Shown here one piece after another: positions 1 through 9,038 of a stretch of DNA of 64,000 nt. Under the pieces are notes generated by a model. The model was not told where the DNA came from, did not search any database, and saw only the letters and a program-made list of their open reading frames with translations. The position numbers and the translations under genes are program-made. The stretch spans positions 186,001-250,000 of the forward strand of contig JADKHN010000006.1 in NCBI GenBank assembly GCA_016721725.1, given 5' to 3'. Each line of letters opens with the position of its first letter. Positions within the stretch are counted from its first letter, which is position 1. This DNA comes from Chitinophagaceae bacterium. Lineage in GTDB: Bacteria; Bacteroidota; Bacteroidia; Chitinophagales; Chitinophagaceae.

Positions 1-9
1 AAAACAAAA

Positions 10-354
10 ATGATTATGAAAAAAATAATTCTGACAGCTTTCGTATCGGGTATTTGTATGATCGGATTTGCCCAAACCGCTGAAAATGATCTGAAGACCA
101 CGGATCAAAACGCGGCAAAAGCGGTGAAAGTGGAAGCGGCTCAAACAGCTGCCCCCAAGATCACCGCTCAGCAGCAATCCGATGCTAAGAACAAGATCAA
201 GGCGAATCCCAACACCAAAATGCAGGTGGATGCCATCGTGCAACCGGCCATCGCAGCAGATGCGGCAGGGAATGAGGTCGTACCCGTGGCCAGCAAAACT
301 GCCCCGGTGAAAACAGAAGCCACCATAAGGCAAAAGCAGGCGCCAAAGGAATAA
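10..354 (+). CDS. small secreted protein of unknown function
   Basis: A 114-residue protein with an N-terminal signal peptide: Lys-Lys, then a hydrophobic stretch, with likely cleavage after F-A-Q near residue 22. The mature part is rich in Ala, Lys, Thr and Gln, has no Cys, and looks low-complexity and probably disordered. I recognise no domain. An in-frame ATG at 16 (Met-Lys-Lys-Ile) is an equally good or better start than the one at 10. A strong terminator lies 28 nt after the stop, so it is probably a single-gene transcript whose promoter lies outside the window. Function unknown; the gene call rests on the signal peptide and the terminator. Confidence 0.7.
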   Translation: MIMKKIILTAFVSGICMIGFAQTAENDLKTTDQNAAKAVKVEAAQTAAPKITAQQQSDAKNKIKANPNTKMQVDAIVQPAIAADAAGNEVVPVASKTAPVKTEATIRQKQAPKE

Positions 355-381
355 ATTTCTAAAAAAATTGCAATAAACCAG

Positions 382-407
382 GTCGTCTTTACGGACGACT
401 TTTTTTT
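382..407 (+). terminator. Rho-independent terminator
   Basis: A perfect 6-bp stem GTCGTC / GACGAC (382-387 with 394-399) with a 6-nt loop is followed by eight T (400-407). It ends the small secreted gene. The T-run directly abuts the ATG of the next gene at 408. Confidence 0.85.
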
Positions 408-1061
408 ATGTATACCCGGATAAAAATATGCTGCATCAGCAGCTTTGAAGAAGCCCGGATGGCCATAGCCGCCGGTGCCGACGCACTCGGACTGGTGGGG
501 AAGATGCCCAGTGGTCCGGGCCCGATCGAGGATGAATTGATCGCCGCGATCGCCCGGACCATTCACCCACCGATCGCCTCGATCCTGCTCACCAGTGAAC
601 AGGAGCCGGGTCAGATCATTGATCATGTCTGCCGCGTGCATACCAATACCGTTCAGATCGTGGATGAGCTCAACACCGGCAATTACCAGGCGATACGCCA
701 TGCCCTGCCTCATTTGAGGATCATGCAGGTGATCCATGTACAGGGGGAGGAAAGTATTGAACAAGCCCTGCGTGTCCAGGATCAGGTGGATGCCATCCTG
801 CTGGACAGCGGGAATCCGGGTGCCGCCATCAAGACCCTGGGTGGAACCGGCAATACACATGATTGGTCGATCAGCCGGCGCCTGGTTGAACAGGTCAGGG
901 TTCCCGTCTTTCTCGCAGGCGGACTGCATGCCGAAAATGTCGGGGATGCGATCGAAACGGTAAGACCCTTCGCCGTGGATGTTTGCAGCGGGGTCCGTAC
1001 CAACGGAGCCCTCGATGCGGAGAAATTAAAGGCCTTCATCGGCAAGGTCAGGAATGGGTAA
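408..1061 (+). CDS. trpF: phosphoribosylanthranilate isomerase-like protein (TrpF family)
   Basis: A 217-residue TIM-barrel protein of the TrpF family, which isomerises N-(5-phosphoribosyl)anthranilate in tryptophan synthesis. Visible TrpF features are the N-terminal K-I-C motif carrying the family's catalytic Cys (here K-I-C-C, usually K-I-C-G), A-D-A-L-G-L, a central L-L-D-S that supplies the candidate catalytic Asp, and a C-terminal phosphate-binding stretch L-A-G-G-L plus D-V-C-S-G-V. No other trp gene is nearby, so it is an orphan copy. It may be the main TrpF or a divergent paralogue with another substrate. The start is the only sensible one and sits directly behind the terminator of the upstream gene. 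Confidence 0.75.
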   Translation: MYTRIKICCISSFEEARMAIAAGADALGLVGKMPSGPGPIEDELIAAIARTIHPPIASILLTSEQEPGQIIDHVCRVHTNTVQIVDELNTGNYQAIRHALPHLRIMQVIHVQGEESIEQALRVQDQVDAILLDSGNPGAAIKTLGGTGNTHDWSISRRLVEQVRVPVFLAGGLHAENVGDAIETVRPFAVDVCSGVRTNGALDAEKLKAFIGKVRNG

Positions 1062-1067
1062 ACACAA

Positions 1068-1099
1068 TTTGCTCGTCTGCCATGGTTAAGATAAATTTG
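1068..1099 (+). promoter_or_regulatory. Bacteroidota-type promoter of pdhB
   Basis: TTTG (1068-1071) and TAAATTTG (1092-1099) are separated by 20 nt, an almost exact fit to the Bacteroidota consensus TTTG-N19/20-TAnnTTTG. The start codon of pdhB follows 26 nt after the -7 box. Confidence 0.75.
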
Positions 1100-1125
1100 C
1101 AACCTATTAAATAAAACAACCGTTC

Positions 1126-2109
1126 ATGCGACAAATTGCATTCAGGGAAGCGCTCCGGGAAGCCATGCAGGAAGAGATGAGAAGGGATGACCGTGTATTA
1201 CTGATGGGAGAAGAAGTGGCCGAATATAATGGCGCTTATAAAGTGAGCCAGGGTATGCTGGAAGAATTTGGCGAGCGCCGTATCATCGATACGCCGATCG
1301 CTGAACTGGGATTCGCCGCCATAGCGGTTGGAGCCGCACAGAACGGATTAAGGCCCATCGTGGAATTCATGACCTGGAATTTCGCCGTATTGCCGCTGGA
1401 CCAGATCCTGAACACGGCTTCCAAGATGCTGGCCATGAGCGGGGGACAGGTGGGCTGTCCCATCGTTTTCCGCGGTCCTAATGGCAGCGCCGGCCAGTTG
1501 GGTGCACAACATTCCACCGCCTTCGAAAGTCTCTATGCCAATATTCCCGGATTGAAAGTGATCTCCGTTTCCAATCCATATGACGCGAAAGGTTTACTGA
1601 AAAGTGCCATTCGCGACGACGATCCGGTGATCTTCATGGAAAGTGAAGTGATGTATGGCGACAAGGGCGAAGTGCCTGAAGAAGAATATGTACTTCCCAT
1701 CGGCAAAGCTTTTGTCAAAAGAGAAGGAAAAGATGTGACCATCGTGTCATTCAACAAGATGATGAAAGTGGCGCTGGGCGCAGCCGAAGAATTGGCCAAA
1801 GAAGGCATTGAGGCCGAAGTGATCGACCTGGCCACCATCCGTCCGCTCGACTGGTTCACCATATTGGAAAGCGTGAAGAAGACCAACCGGCTGGTGATCG
1901 TGGAAGAGCAGTGGCCTTTTGCATCCGTTTCCTCCGAGATCTCTTACCGCATTCAAAAAGAAGGCTTCGATTATCTCGACGCTCCCATACGCCGCATCAC
2001 CTCCGCCGATGCGCCTATGCATTATGCTCCTAACCTGGTGGCAGCTTACCTGCCCGATGTGCCCCGTACGGTCAAACTGGTGAAGGAAGTGATGTATCTG
2101 AAGAAATAG
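1126..2109 (+). CDS. pdhB: pyruvate dehydrogenase E1 component, beta subunit
   Basis: A 327-residue beta subunit of the thiamine-diphosphate-dependent E1 of the pyruvate (or branched-chain 2-oxoacid) dehydrogenase complex. With E1 alpha it decarboxylates pyruvate and passes the acetyl group to E2. It shows the transketolase pyrimidine-binding fold (early G-E-E-V-A-E-Y-N-G-A-Y-K; middle F-R-G-P-N-G) followed by the transketolase C-terminal domain (E-V-I-D-L-A-T-I-R-P-L-D; V-E-E-Q-W-P-F). Length is typical. It has its own promoter and terminator and is not co-transcribed with E1 alpha, encoded about 8.6 kb downstream at 10686. Pyruvate is the most likely substrate because E1 alpha is also of the pyruvate type. 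Confidence 0.93.
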   Translation: MRQIAFREALREAMQEEMRRDDRVLLMGEEVAEYNGAYKVSQGMLEEFGERRIIDTPIAELGFAAIAVGAAQNGLRPIVEFMTWNFAVLPLDQILNTASKMLAMSGGQVGCPIVFRGPNGSAGQLGAQHSTAFESLYANIPGLKVISVSNPYDAKGLLKSAIRDDDPVIFMESEVMYGDKGEVPEEEYVLPIGKAFVKREGKDVTIVSFNKMMKVALGAAEELAKEGIEAEVIDLATIRPLDWFTILESVKKTNRLVIVEEQWPFASVSSEISYRIQKEGFDYLDAPIRRITSADAPMHYAPNLVAAYLPDVPRTVKLVKEVMYLKK

Positions 2110-2144
2110 GACATCATATTCAAATAACTCTTAACTTTTTTATT

Positions 2145-2178
2145 GCGCTCTCTAGAATATTGAGCGCTCATCTTTTTT
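2145..2178 (+). terminator. terminator after pdhB
   Basis: Stem GCGCTC / GAGCGC (2145-2150 with 2162-2167) with an 11-nt loop, followed by a T-rich tail with six T at 2173-2178. Confidence 0.7.
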
Positions 2179-2189
2179 GTATTCATTCC

Positions 2190-2209
2190 GGTTGGTGAAG
2201 ACACCAACC
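2190..2209. repeat. GGTG-AAGA-CACC hairpin repeat
   Basis: A perfect 8-bp inverted repeat, GGTTGGTG-AAGA-CACCAACC. The core GGTGAAGACACC recurs, on the other strand, in the repeat at 14974. No T-run follows, so it is probably an intergenic repeat element rather than a terminator. Confidence 0.6.
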
Positions 2210-2312
2210 AGGGTGGAAACATTCCTTGTTCCTCATTTCTTGTTCTATTTGTTCTTCAACAAATGGGCTTTTATCTCCCTTAGGTCATAACTTTACTGTA
2301 TAATCAGGCAAT

Positions 2313-4151
2313 ATGTCTTATCGTTCACTGGAGGATTGTTTACTGGACCTGGAAAAGAACGGAATGCTCATTCGGGTCAGGGAGGAAGTGGATCCCAACC
2401 TCGAAATGGCGGCCATCCATTTGAGGGTTCATGAAGCCGGCGGACCGGCCCTGTTGTTTGAACAGGTAAAAGGTAGCCGGTTCAGGGCCGCCTCCAATAT
2501 CTTCGGCACGCTCGAACGCAGCCAATTCATCTTCCGCGATACACTGGACATGGTGAAACAACTCATCGAATTAAAGAATAACCCGGTCAAAGCCCTCCGG
2601 CATCCGTTCCGGAATCTTGGATCGGGCTTAGCCGCACTCAAGGCCCTTCCTTTAAGGAACCCGTTTAATAAGCCGGTACTTCATCAGCAGATTCGACTTT
2701 CCGAGATCCCACAGATCATACACTGGCCAAAGGATGGGGGAGCATTCGTCACCCTTCCCCAGGTCTATACCGAAGACATCGACAAACCGGGTATCATGCA
2801 TGCCAACCTGGGCATGTACCGGATCCAGCTTTCAGGTAATGAATACATTCCCGACCGGGAAGCCGGGCTCCATTACCAGCTGCACCGGGGTATCGGCATT
2901 CATCAAACCAAGGCCAACAAAAAGGGACTGCCGCTTAAAGTCAGTGTATTTGCCGGCGGACCTCCCGCGCACTCGGTAGCGGCAGTAATGCCTTTGCCTG
3001 AAGGGATCAGTGAAATGACCTTTGCCGGCGTCCTCGGCGCCCGCAGGTTCAGGTATGTTTACGAGCAAGGATTTTGCATCAGCACCGATGCCGATTTTGT
3101 GATCACCGGAGAGGTCCATCCTGGTGAGAACAAACCCGAAGGACCCTTCGGTGATCACCTGGGGTATTACAGCCTGGAACATCCTTTCCCGGTGATGAAG
3201 ATCGGGAAGGTCTATGCCCGTAAGAACGCTATATGGCCATTCACTGTTGTAGGCAGACCTCCCCAGGAGGATACCAGTTTCGGACAGTTGATCCATGAAA
3301 TGACCGGATCGGCCCTGCAACAGGAGATCCCCGGTTTGAAAGAGGTCCATGCCGTGGATGCCGCCGGGGTTCACCCCTTATTGCTGGCCATCGGCAGTGA
3401 ACGCTATACACCCTATATGCCGGTTAAGCAGCCGGCCGAGATCCTCACCATCGCCAATCATATTCTCGGCACCGGGCAGCTCAGTCTGGCTAAATTCCTT
3501 TTCATCACGGCCGATGAGAACAATCAACTGGATACCCGGGATATTCAACGATACCTCATGTATATACTCGAACGGATCGACCTCGGCCGGGATATCCATT
3601 TCCATACCAACACCACCATCGATACGCTCGACTATTCCGGAACTTCCCTGAACAGCGGCAGCAAAGTGGTATTTGCCGCTTACGGAGATCGTAAACGGGA
3701 ATTGGCCACGGAGGTACCGGAATGCCTGAATTTTTTAAGCGGCTTTGAAAATGCAAGGATTGTCATGCCAGGCATTGTTGCCATTCAGGCCCGCAAATAC
3801 ATCGATCAGACATCTGCAACCCGGGAAATAGAGTCCCTCGACCACCAACTGCAAACTGCAAACTGCGAACTGCAAACGGTGCCTTTCATCATCCTCTGCG
3901 ACGATGCCCGTTTCCTCAGTGAACGCCTGAATAATTTCCTCTGGGCCACATTCACCCGATGCAACCCTTCCCACGATATCCATGGCATGGGAAGTTTCAC
4001 GATCAATAAGCATTGGGGATGTACGGGGCCGTTGGTCATCGATGCCCGGATCAAACCGCATCATGCGCCGCCGGTAGAAAAAGACCCGGCCGTGGAGAAA
4101 AAGATCGACCGTTTATTCGCACAGGGCGGAAGCCTGCAGGGGATATCATAA
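2313..4151 (+). CDS. UbiD family decarboxylase
   Basis: A 612-residue member of the UbiD family of prenylated-FMN-dependent reversible decarboxylases. The family includes the ubiquinone/menaquinone-pathway aromatic acid decarboxylases and is activated by a UbiX flavin prenyltransferase, not seen in this window. Family features are the N-terminal segment around R-V-R-E-E-V-D-P, the central N-L-G-M-Y-R-I-Q, the G-P-F-G-D-H-L-G-Y-Y stretch and the E-I-P-G-L-K-E-V-H region. Around residues 511-522 lies a short stretch read from an intergenic-type tandem repeat (3846-3877) that does not look like normal UbiD sequence. The stop overlaps the convergent DUF3857 gene by 6 nt. The actual substrate cannot be told. 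Confidence 0.88.
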   Translation: MSYRSLEDCLLDLEKNGMLIRVREEVDPNLEMAAIHLRVHEAGGPALLFEQVKGSRFRAASNIFGTLERSQFIFRDTLDMVKQLIELKNNPVKALRHPFRNLGSGLAALKALPLRNPFNKPVLHQQIRLSEIPQIIHWPKDGGAFVTLPQVYTEDIDKPGIMHANLGMYRIQLSGNEYIPDREAGLHYQLHRGIGIHQTKANKKGLPLKVSVFAGGPPAHSVAAVMPLPEGISEMTFAGVLGARRFRYVYEQGFCISTDADFVITGEVHPGENKPEGPFGDHLGYYSLEHPFPVMKIGKVYARKNAIWPFTVVGRPPQEDTSFGQLIHEMTGSALQQEIPGLKEVHAVDAAGVHPLLLAIGSERYTPYMPVKQPAEILTIANHILGTGQLSLAKFLFITADENNQLDTRDIQRYLMYILERIDLGRDIHFHTNTTIDTLDYSGTSLNSGSKVVFAAYGDRKRELATEVPECLNFLSGFENARIVMPGIVAIQARKYIDQTSATREIESLDHQLQTANCELQTVPFIILCDDARFLSERLNNFLWATFTRCNPSHDIHGMGSFTINKHWGCTGPLVIDARIKPHHAPPVEKDPAVEKKIDRLFAQGGSLQGIS

Positions 4152-6056
4152 GCGCCTGATGATGATCTTTTCATTGTATTCGGCCTGCACCTCATCAAAG
4201 AATTTTTTCACACCGGCATATTTCGAGGCGGGTATGTGATACTCTTTGAGGATAAGGGTTGCAGTTGAAATAATCTCCCGGTTATCCGGATTGAAACGGA
4301 CATTGGTGGAGTAAGATCCATATTCATTCTTCATACCCCGGGCCCCGGGTAATGTTTCGGGTGTAAAACCCTCCGGCAATCGATAAATGGTGGTATCCGT
4401 CAGTAAAAAAGGCAGGTTGAAATAATAATCCTGTGTCCGGTTCTCCGAACGGGGCAGGGGATCATTCCATATCTTCCGGATGCGGGGGTGCAGGAATAGT
4501 TTACCACCGGTCTTGAAATCATACCATTTTTCAGCGCTCATGTTAACCTGTGTCAATGCCATAGGGTCGGTCTTGTCCACGGCCATACTGAATTCATCCG
4601 GCGCAATAAAATCCAGGGTTTCCACAAAATAGGTCTTCTGTTCATCCTTCCGTTCTTCGGATAACCGATACAGAAAGGAAGATTTATGATCCCCGTTACT
4701 GGTCATTCTTACGGTTGCAGTTCCTGAACCGTCTTCCTGCAACATGATACGGGAAAGAACGTTCAACTGGTTCTGCAAAGGAGTGGGTTTGGGGGTTCTG
4801 ACCAAAACACCGCCATTCTCGGTCAGCAATAAAGCTTCCCGGTCGGCTGTAAAGCTGCCCATGAAACCGGCATCATCAACCGGACTGGTGCATTCGAGCC
4901 AAAGGCTGTCCTTTTCCATCGGAACACAGACCACCTGGTGATTGAAGGGGTCATATGGAAATGAAGCCTCGATCTTCACGTGCTCATCACTACCGGCCCG
5001 GATCCAGGCTGAATAGCTCCTGATATTCACGACGGAAAGGCAGGCCTGCAGGTAATTGCTCAATGCCTTGCAATCGCCATATTTCTTCTTGTGCACGAAA
5101 TCAGCGGAAAAAGGTTTGAACCCGCCGATCCCCAACTGGATACTCACATACCGGAAATTGCGCTGCAGGTACCGGTAGATCAGTTTGACCTTTTCATGAT
5201 CATCCCTGCCATTGGCAACGACGGCCTTTATTTCCGCCCTGAATGCCTCCGACAACTGATTGTCGTTTTTAACGAGACTGTTATACCAAAGTCCGAAGTC
5301 CTTCCAGTTCTTCATGTCGCCCGGGTATCCGTCGAGTTCAAAACGGGTAGGAGCGATCATGACCCAGGGAAAAACGTTTTGCACAGGACCTGCTCCGGGT
5401 TCCAATGACTTAGCTGGTAAACGGGAGACCTTCCACTGATAGCTTCTGTTACTTCTGTCGGATTCATCGATCACCGGCTGAAGTTCCGTATTCATGGGCC
5501 GGTAGCGTAGTTCCATCTCTTTAGGCAAAACCAGGTTGTATTCCGAATTTTCCACCGATTGTTTCTCCTCCTGGAAATAATAATAAGGATAGTTATAGAC
5601 GCCGTGATAGCTGACGGAATAGTCGCACTCGATGGTAATGGGATATTGATTTACGGGTACCTGTAAGGAATGGTATTTCCCGTCCGGAACCAGTTCCATC
5701 CAGTTGCTTTCTGAACTAAGATCCTTTTTCTCGTACCTGGAGACGGGTTTCCCTTCCGCATCATAAATTTTTATGCTGACCTCTCCCAATGCACGGAACC
5801 GGTCTGTATATTCCTGGAAAGCCGTCTTCATCGTCTCACCGCCGGCCAGGTAAGTGACCACAGAATGTATTTTCAAACTGGCTTTGCTTACCGAGCGAAG
5901 TTCAAAGCGAATGTTCTCGAGTCGGACCACTGACCTTGCATTGACCTTCAGTTCAGGGGGTATCAGGCTAACGGCGTAGGGGAGGACCTGGCCATTCAGG
6001 GCCTGAACCAAACTGAAAACCAACATGAAACTGGATATCTTCTTCACGGAATTCAT
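4146..6056 (-). CDS. DUF3857 / transglutaminase-like exported protein
   Basis: A 636-residue exported protein: signal peptide (residues 1-22), a DUF3857 beta-rich domain (about 60-220), then a transglutaminase-like core (about 265-400). The core keeps the candidate catalytic Cys in K-K-Y-G-D-C-K-A-L and the His in F-N-H-Q-V-V-C. A beta-rich C-terminal part follows. The family is widespread in Bacteroidota and has no settled function; a periplasmic or surface peptidase or cross-linking role is often suggested. It overlaps the stop of the upstream paralogue (6053) by 4 nt, so the two are almost certainly translationally coupled. Confidence 0.85.
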   Translation of the reverse strand: MNSVKKISSFMLVFSLVQALNGQVLPYAVSLIPPELKVNARSVVRLENIRFELRSVSKASLKIHSVVTYLAGGETMKTAFQEYTDRFRALGEVSIKIYDAEGKPVSRYEKKDLSSESNWMELVPDGKYHSLQVPVNQYPITIECDYSVSYHGVYNYPYYYFQEEKQSVENSEYNLVLPKEMELRYRPMNTELQPVIDESDRSNRSYQWKVSRLPAKSLEPGAGPVQNVFPWVMIAPTRFELDGYPGDMKNWKDFGLWYNSLVKNDNQLSEAFRAEIKAVVANGRDDHEKVKLIYRYLQRNFRYVSIQLGIGGFKPFSADFVHKKKYGDCKALSNYLQACLSVVNIRSYSAWIRAGSDEHVKIEASFPYDPFNHQVVCVPMEKDSLWLECTSPVDDAGFMGSFTADREALLLTENGGVLVRTPKPTPLQNQLNVLSRIMLQEDGSGTATVRMTSNGDHKSSFLYRLSEERKDEQKTYFVETLDFIAPDEFSMAVDKTDPMALTQVNMSAEKWYDFKTGGKLFLHPRIRKIWNDPLPRSENRTQDYYFNLPFLLTDTTIYRLPEGFTPETLPGARGMKNEYGSYSTNVRFNPDNREIISTATLILKEYHIPASKYAGVKKFFDEVQAEYNEKIIIRRL

Positions 6057-8026
6057 TTCTTTTTGATAACGATCTGTTCGTTCAGGATAGAAAACAGTTT
6101 CTTATAAAACTCCCTGAATTCGGCATAACCGGCCGAAGTATAGAAAGGACTCTTGAATTCCAGGCTCATCCGGATATTGATGAGGTTCTCCTCCGCCTTG
6201 ATGTAGCGGTTGAAAACGATGCTGTTATCGGGCATGACCAGCGACAGGTCTTCGGGAAGCCCTTCCGTTACATAACCTTCCGGCAGCGTGAAATTGCCGA
6301 AGATCTGGAAATCCTGCAGGTAACCGAAATCCACATCCGATTGGCGGGTCTCTGCAAGGAAAGGGTTCTTTTCCAACCCGGTGAACAGGTTCGCGGTGAA
6401 ATATCTGTATTCCCCTGAACTGCTGAGGGGCATGGAGAATCTCATTTTTTGTTCCAGCGGCATAGAATCAGCTTCCACATTGCTGATGAGCATTTCATCG
6501 ATCCTGCATTGCGGATTGCCTGCTGATACATACCTGGCTTTGAATGCATCTTTATCAGCGACCCATTTTTCGCAACGTTCCCGGCGCGCATAACCCGAAC
6601 TGTTGATGGTGGCATCGCCTTTGAGCAGTCCGGAAGCATCGATATCGGCCCGGATCGCGATCATTTGTTTGAATTTGGTTTTCGTATCCACGATATCCAG
6701 CCAGCGCCCATCCTGATTGTCCAGCAAGAAGCCCTTGGTATTCACTACTGCAGCAGGTATGATCTTATAGCTGCTGAACCGGTCGGTAGCGTCCAGTATA
6801 TAATAACGGCCGCCCAATGGAACATAGGCCATCACGGAGTTGAACTGGTCGAGTTTGGGATAATAGGTATTGACGAGGCCATTCTCCCGGGTGCTGAACA
6901 GGATCGGCTTCGCCGGGATTCCTGCCTGACTGAGTAAATTGATCAGGAGCAGGTTGATATCGGCATTGGAACCTTTTTTTGTTTCATAGGACTTATTGAG
7001 ACCACTATAGGAATAGATCGTTTCTTCGCCATCCCAGGTCAGATTCCTTCTTACCTGGTCAAAGACCAGGCGCATGCGTGCCAGGCTGTCGGATACCTGT
7101 TTTGCCTGTGCGACCAGCATGGCCGTGGCAGGAACTTCCGCTTTCAGTTGAGAACCGAAATCTTCATCCTTGTTCAGCTCCTGTACAACATCGCTCCATT
7201 TGGTACGGATGTCCTTGATGTCGCCGTTCCCGTAGTCGAGTTGCGAAAGATCAAGTTCAAGACGCTGGAGATAATCCCGCGCCGAGGGCATGAATGGTTC
7301 ATCCCGGATACCCACCAGGTTGCGCATGATATAATTCTTTTTGATCGATTTCAGGGTGTAGGTATCGCCGCCATTGGTGATCATGTCTTCAAAGACCTCA
7401 TCCCTGACCTCAAGATCACCGATCACCGATTTTTGTTCGGAGAACTGAAAGACCAGCGGAACCTTGATCTGGTATTCGCTGTACTGAACGGGGATACGGC
7501 CCTGGAAATACCAGTCCTTGATCGAGGACCAGGTCTCCCGTTCGATCTCGTACCGGTATTCGATCACGCTTCCCGCTTTCACTTCGGGAAAAGTGATGAC
7601 CAGTTTGCTCACATTGCGGTTGATCTTCTTGGTATAGATGGAACTCTTACCCACCGGGGTGGTCCTGATATTGCCGGATTCATCCAGGTTATAGGTGTAG
7701 GCATCGAATTTCAATATCTTCTCATCATTGTTATGGGAAATGAATGGAATGCTCACATCAGCGTAGGCGATGCCTTTCTCCCTGAGGATCTTGATGCGGG
7801 TACGTCGTTTGTAAACCGTCTTGAACAGGGTGATCCCGGCCGTTCCGCGGTCGTAATGCATATCGCAAAAATCGATCAGGGTAAGCGCATCCGCACCTTT
7901 ATCGAAGGAACAGTCCTTCATCTCCAGGTCGGCTTTGTCGATCTTGCCAAAAGCCGGCAGGCCTTTCTGGGCCTTTAGGTTTGATACCATGGCCGTGTAA
8001 AAAAGAAATAACAGGACTCGTTTCAT
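6053..8026 (-). CDS. DUF3857 / transglutaminase-like exported protein, Cys-less paralogue
   Basis: A 657-residue exported protein with a signal peptide (residues 1-19), a DUF3857 domain and a transglutaminase-like core near residues 290-420. Where the neighbouring paralogue has G-D-C-K, this one reads G-S-N-A-D-I-N-L-L-L, so the catalytic Cys appears to be missing. Downstream conserved motifs are kept (F-S-T-R-E-N-G; Y-I-L-D-A-T-D). It may therefore be a binding or structural partner rather than an enzyme. It is the first gene of a two-gene operon. The start ATG at 8026 gives a clean signal peptide. Confidence 0.85.
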   Translation of the reverse strand: MKRVLLFLFYTAMVSNLKAQKGLPAFGKIDKADLEMKDCSFDKGADALTLIDFCDMHYDRGTAGITLFKTVYKRRTRIKILREKGIAYADVSIPFISHNNDEKILKFDAYTYNLDESGNIRTTPVGKSSIYTKKINRNVSKLVITFPEVKAGSVIEYRYEIERETWSSIKDWYFQGRIPVQYSEYQIKVPLVFQFSEQKSVIGDLEVRDEVFEDMITNGGDTYTLKSIKKNYIMRNLVGIRDEPFMPSARDYLQRLELDLSQLDYGNGDIKDIRTKWSDVVQELNKDEDFGSQLKAEVPATAMLVAQAKQVSDSLARMRLVFDQVRRNLTWDGEETIYSYSGLNKSYETKKGSNADINLLLINLLSQAGIPAKPILFSTRENGLVNTYYPKLDQFNSVMAYVPLGGRYYILDATDRFSSYKIIPAAVVNTKGFLLDNQDGRWLDIVDTKTKFKQMIAIRADIDASGLLKGDATINSSGYARRERCEKWVADKDAFKARYVSAGNPQCRIDEMLISNVEADSMPLEQKMRFSMPLSSSGEYRYFTANLFTGLEKNPFLAETRQSDVDFGYLQDFQIFGNFTLPEGYVTEGLPEDLSLVMPDNSIVFNRYIKAEENLINIRMSLEFKSPFYTSAGYAEFREFYKKLFSILNEQIVIKKK

Positions 8027-8105
8027 GGTATAAATATTATTTTCAATAAATATAACAAAAGGAAAATGAATTTAATTGCCCCTAAACGGATAATTTTATC
8101 GTCAA

Positions 8106-9017
8106 ATGAGATCCATACGAACATTCCCTGTCCTCTTTCTTTTTTTTAGCCTGGCTTCCTGCAAGGGGCAGAACCAGACTGGTCATCTTCCGACAAATAA
8201 AGACGACAATACGCTGCTCTGGGAGATCAGCGGCAAAGATCTTAAGTCTCCCAGCTATCTGTTTGGAACCTTTCACCTGATGTGCAGTGAAGATATCCGG
8301 TTTAGTTCTTCCCTGAAAGCCGCCGTGAAAGAAACCAGTGAGACCTGGCTGGAACTCGACCTGGATGATCCCGCCACTTTGTTCGGCGCGGTCAAACTGA
8401 TGAATATGAAAGAGGGGAAGAAACTATCCGATCTCTATGAACCTGATGCGTATAAAAGGCTGGATCAGTTCTTCCGTGATTCACTGAAGACCTCACTGGT
8501 CATCTTCCAGCAGATGAAGCCCGCTTTCCTGGAAGCCATGTTATATCCCAAAATGCTACCCTGTAAAAAGGTCAATGCCGTTGAGGAAGAGCTGATGGTG
8601 CTGGCCAAGGCGAATAAGAAAGAGATCCGGGGACTGGAGACCATGGCCTTCCAGGCATCCGTATTCGACAGCATTCCTTATCCCGAGCAGGCCAAAGAAC
8701 TGCTGAAGGGGATCGACAGCATCAACAGTTACCGGAAGTACTTTGATACGATGGTGAATATCTATAAAAGCCAGCAACTCGGTGAGATTGAAAAAATGTT
8801 CAGCAAAAGTGAATTCGGGATGGAAGAGAACCGGGATATCCTGCTGAACAAACGAAACCGGAACTGGGTGGAGTTGCTGCGCCCCATATTAAAAGACCGA
8901 TCCGTATTCATCGCGGTTGGCGCCGGTCACCTGGTGGGAGAGGAAGGCCTGATCGCCTTATTGAAGAAAGAAGGGTATGTGCTGAGGCCGATCGAAAACA
9001 AAAAACCAACTAACTAA
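8106..9017 (+). CDS. TraB/GumN family lipoprotein
   Basis: A 303-residue protein with a lipoprotein signal peptide (lipobox L-A-S-C, Cys about residue 19) and a TraB/GumN-type domain. The N-terminal G-x-x-H motif appears in F-G-T-F-H-L, acidic E-L-D-L-D-D follows, and the C-terminal signature A-V-G-A-G-H-L-V-G-E-E-G-L is present. The family is related to the Tiki/EreA fold of putative metalloproteases; bacterial members are mostly uncharacterised. It is divergent from the DUF3857 pair, with 79 nt between the starts. The predicted site is the periplasmic face of a membrane. Confidence 0.85.
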   Translation: MRSIRTFPVLFLFFSLASCKGQNQTGHLPTNKDDNTLLWEISGKDLKSPSYLFGTFHLMCSEDIRFSSSLKAAVKETSETWLELDLDDPATLFGAVKLMNMKEGKKLSDLYEPDAYKRLDQFFRDSLKTSLVIFQQMKPAFLEAMLYPKMLPCKKVNAVEEELMVLAKANKKEIRGLETMAFQASVFDSIPYPEQAKELLKGIDSINSYRKYFDTMVNIYKSQQLGEIEKMFSKSEFGMEENRDILLNKRNRNWVELLRPILKDRSVFIAVGAGHLVGEEGLIALLKKEGYVLRPIENKKPTN

Positions 9018-9038
9018 CAACTAACAAACTATAAACTG

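Noticed and set aside
7148..7978. 276-codon plus-strand frame opposite the DUF3857 gene
   Set aside because: A mirror frame of a well-supported gene with no recognisable domain.
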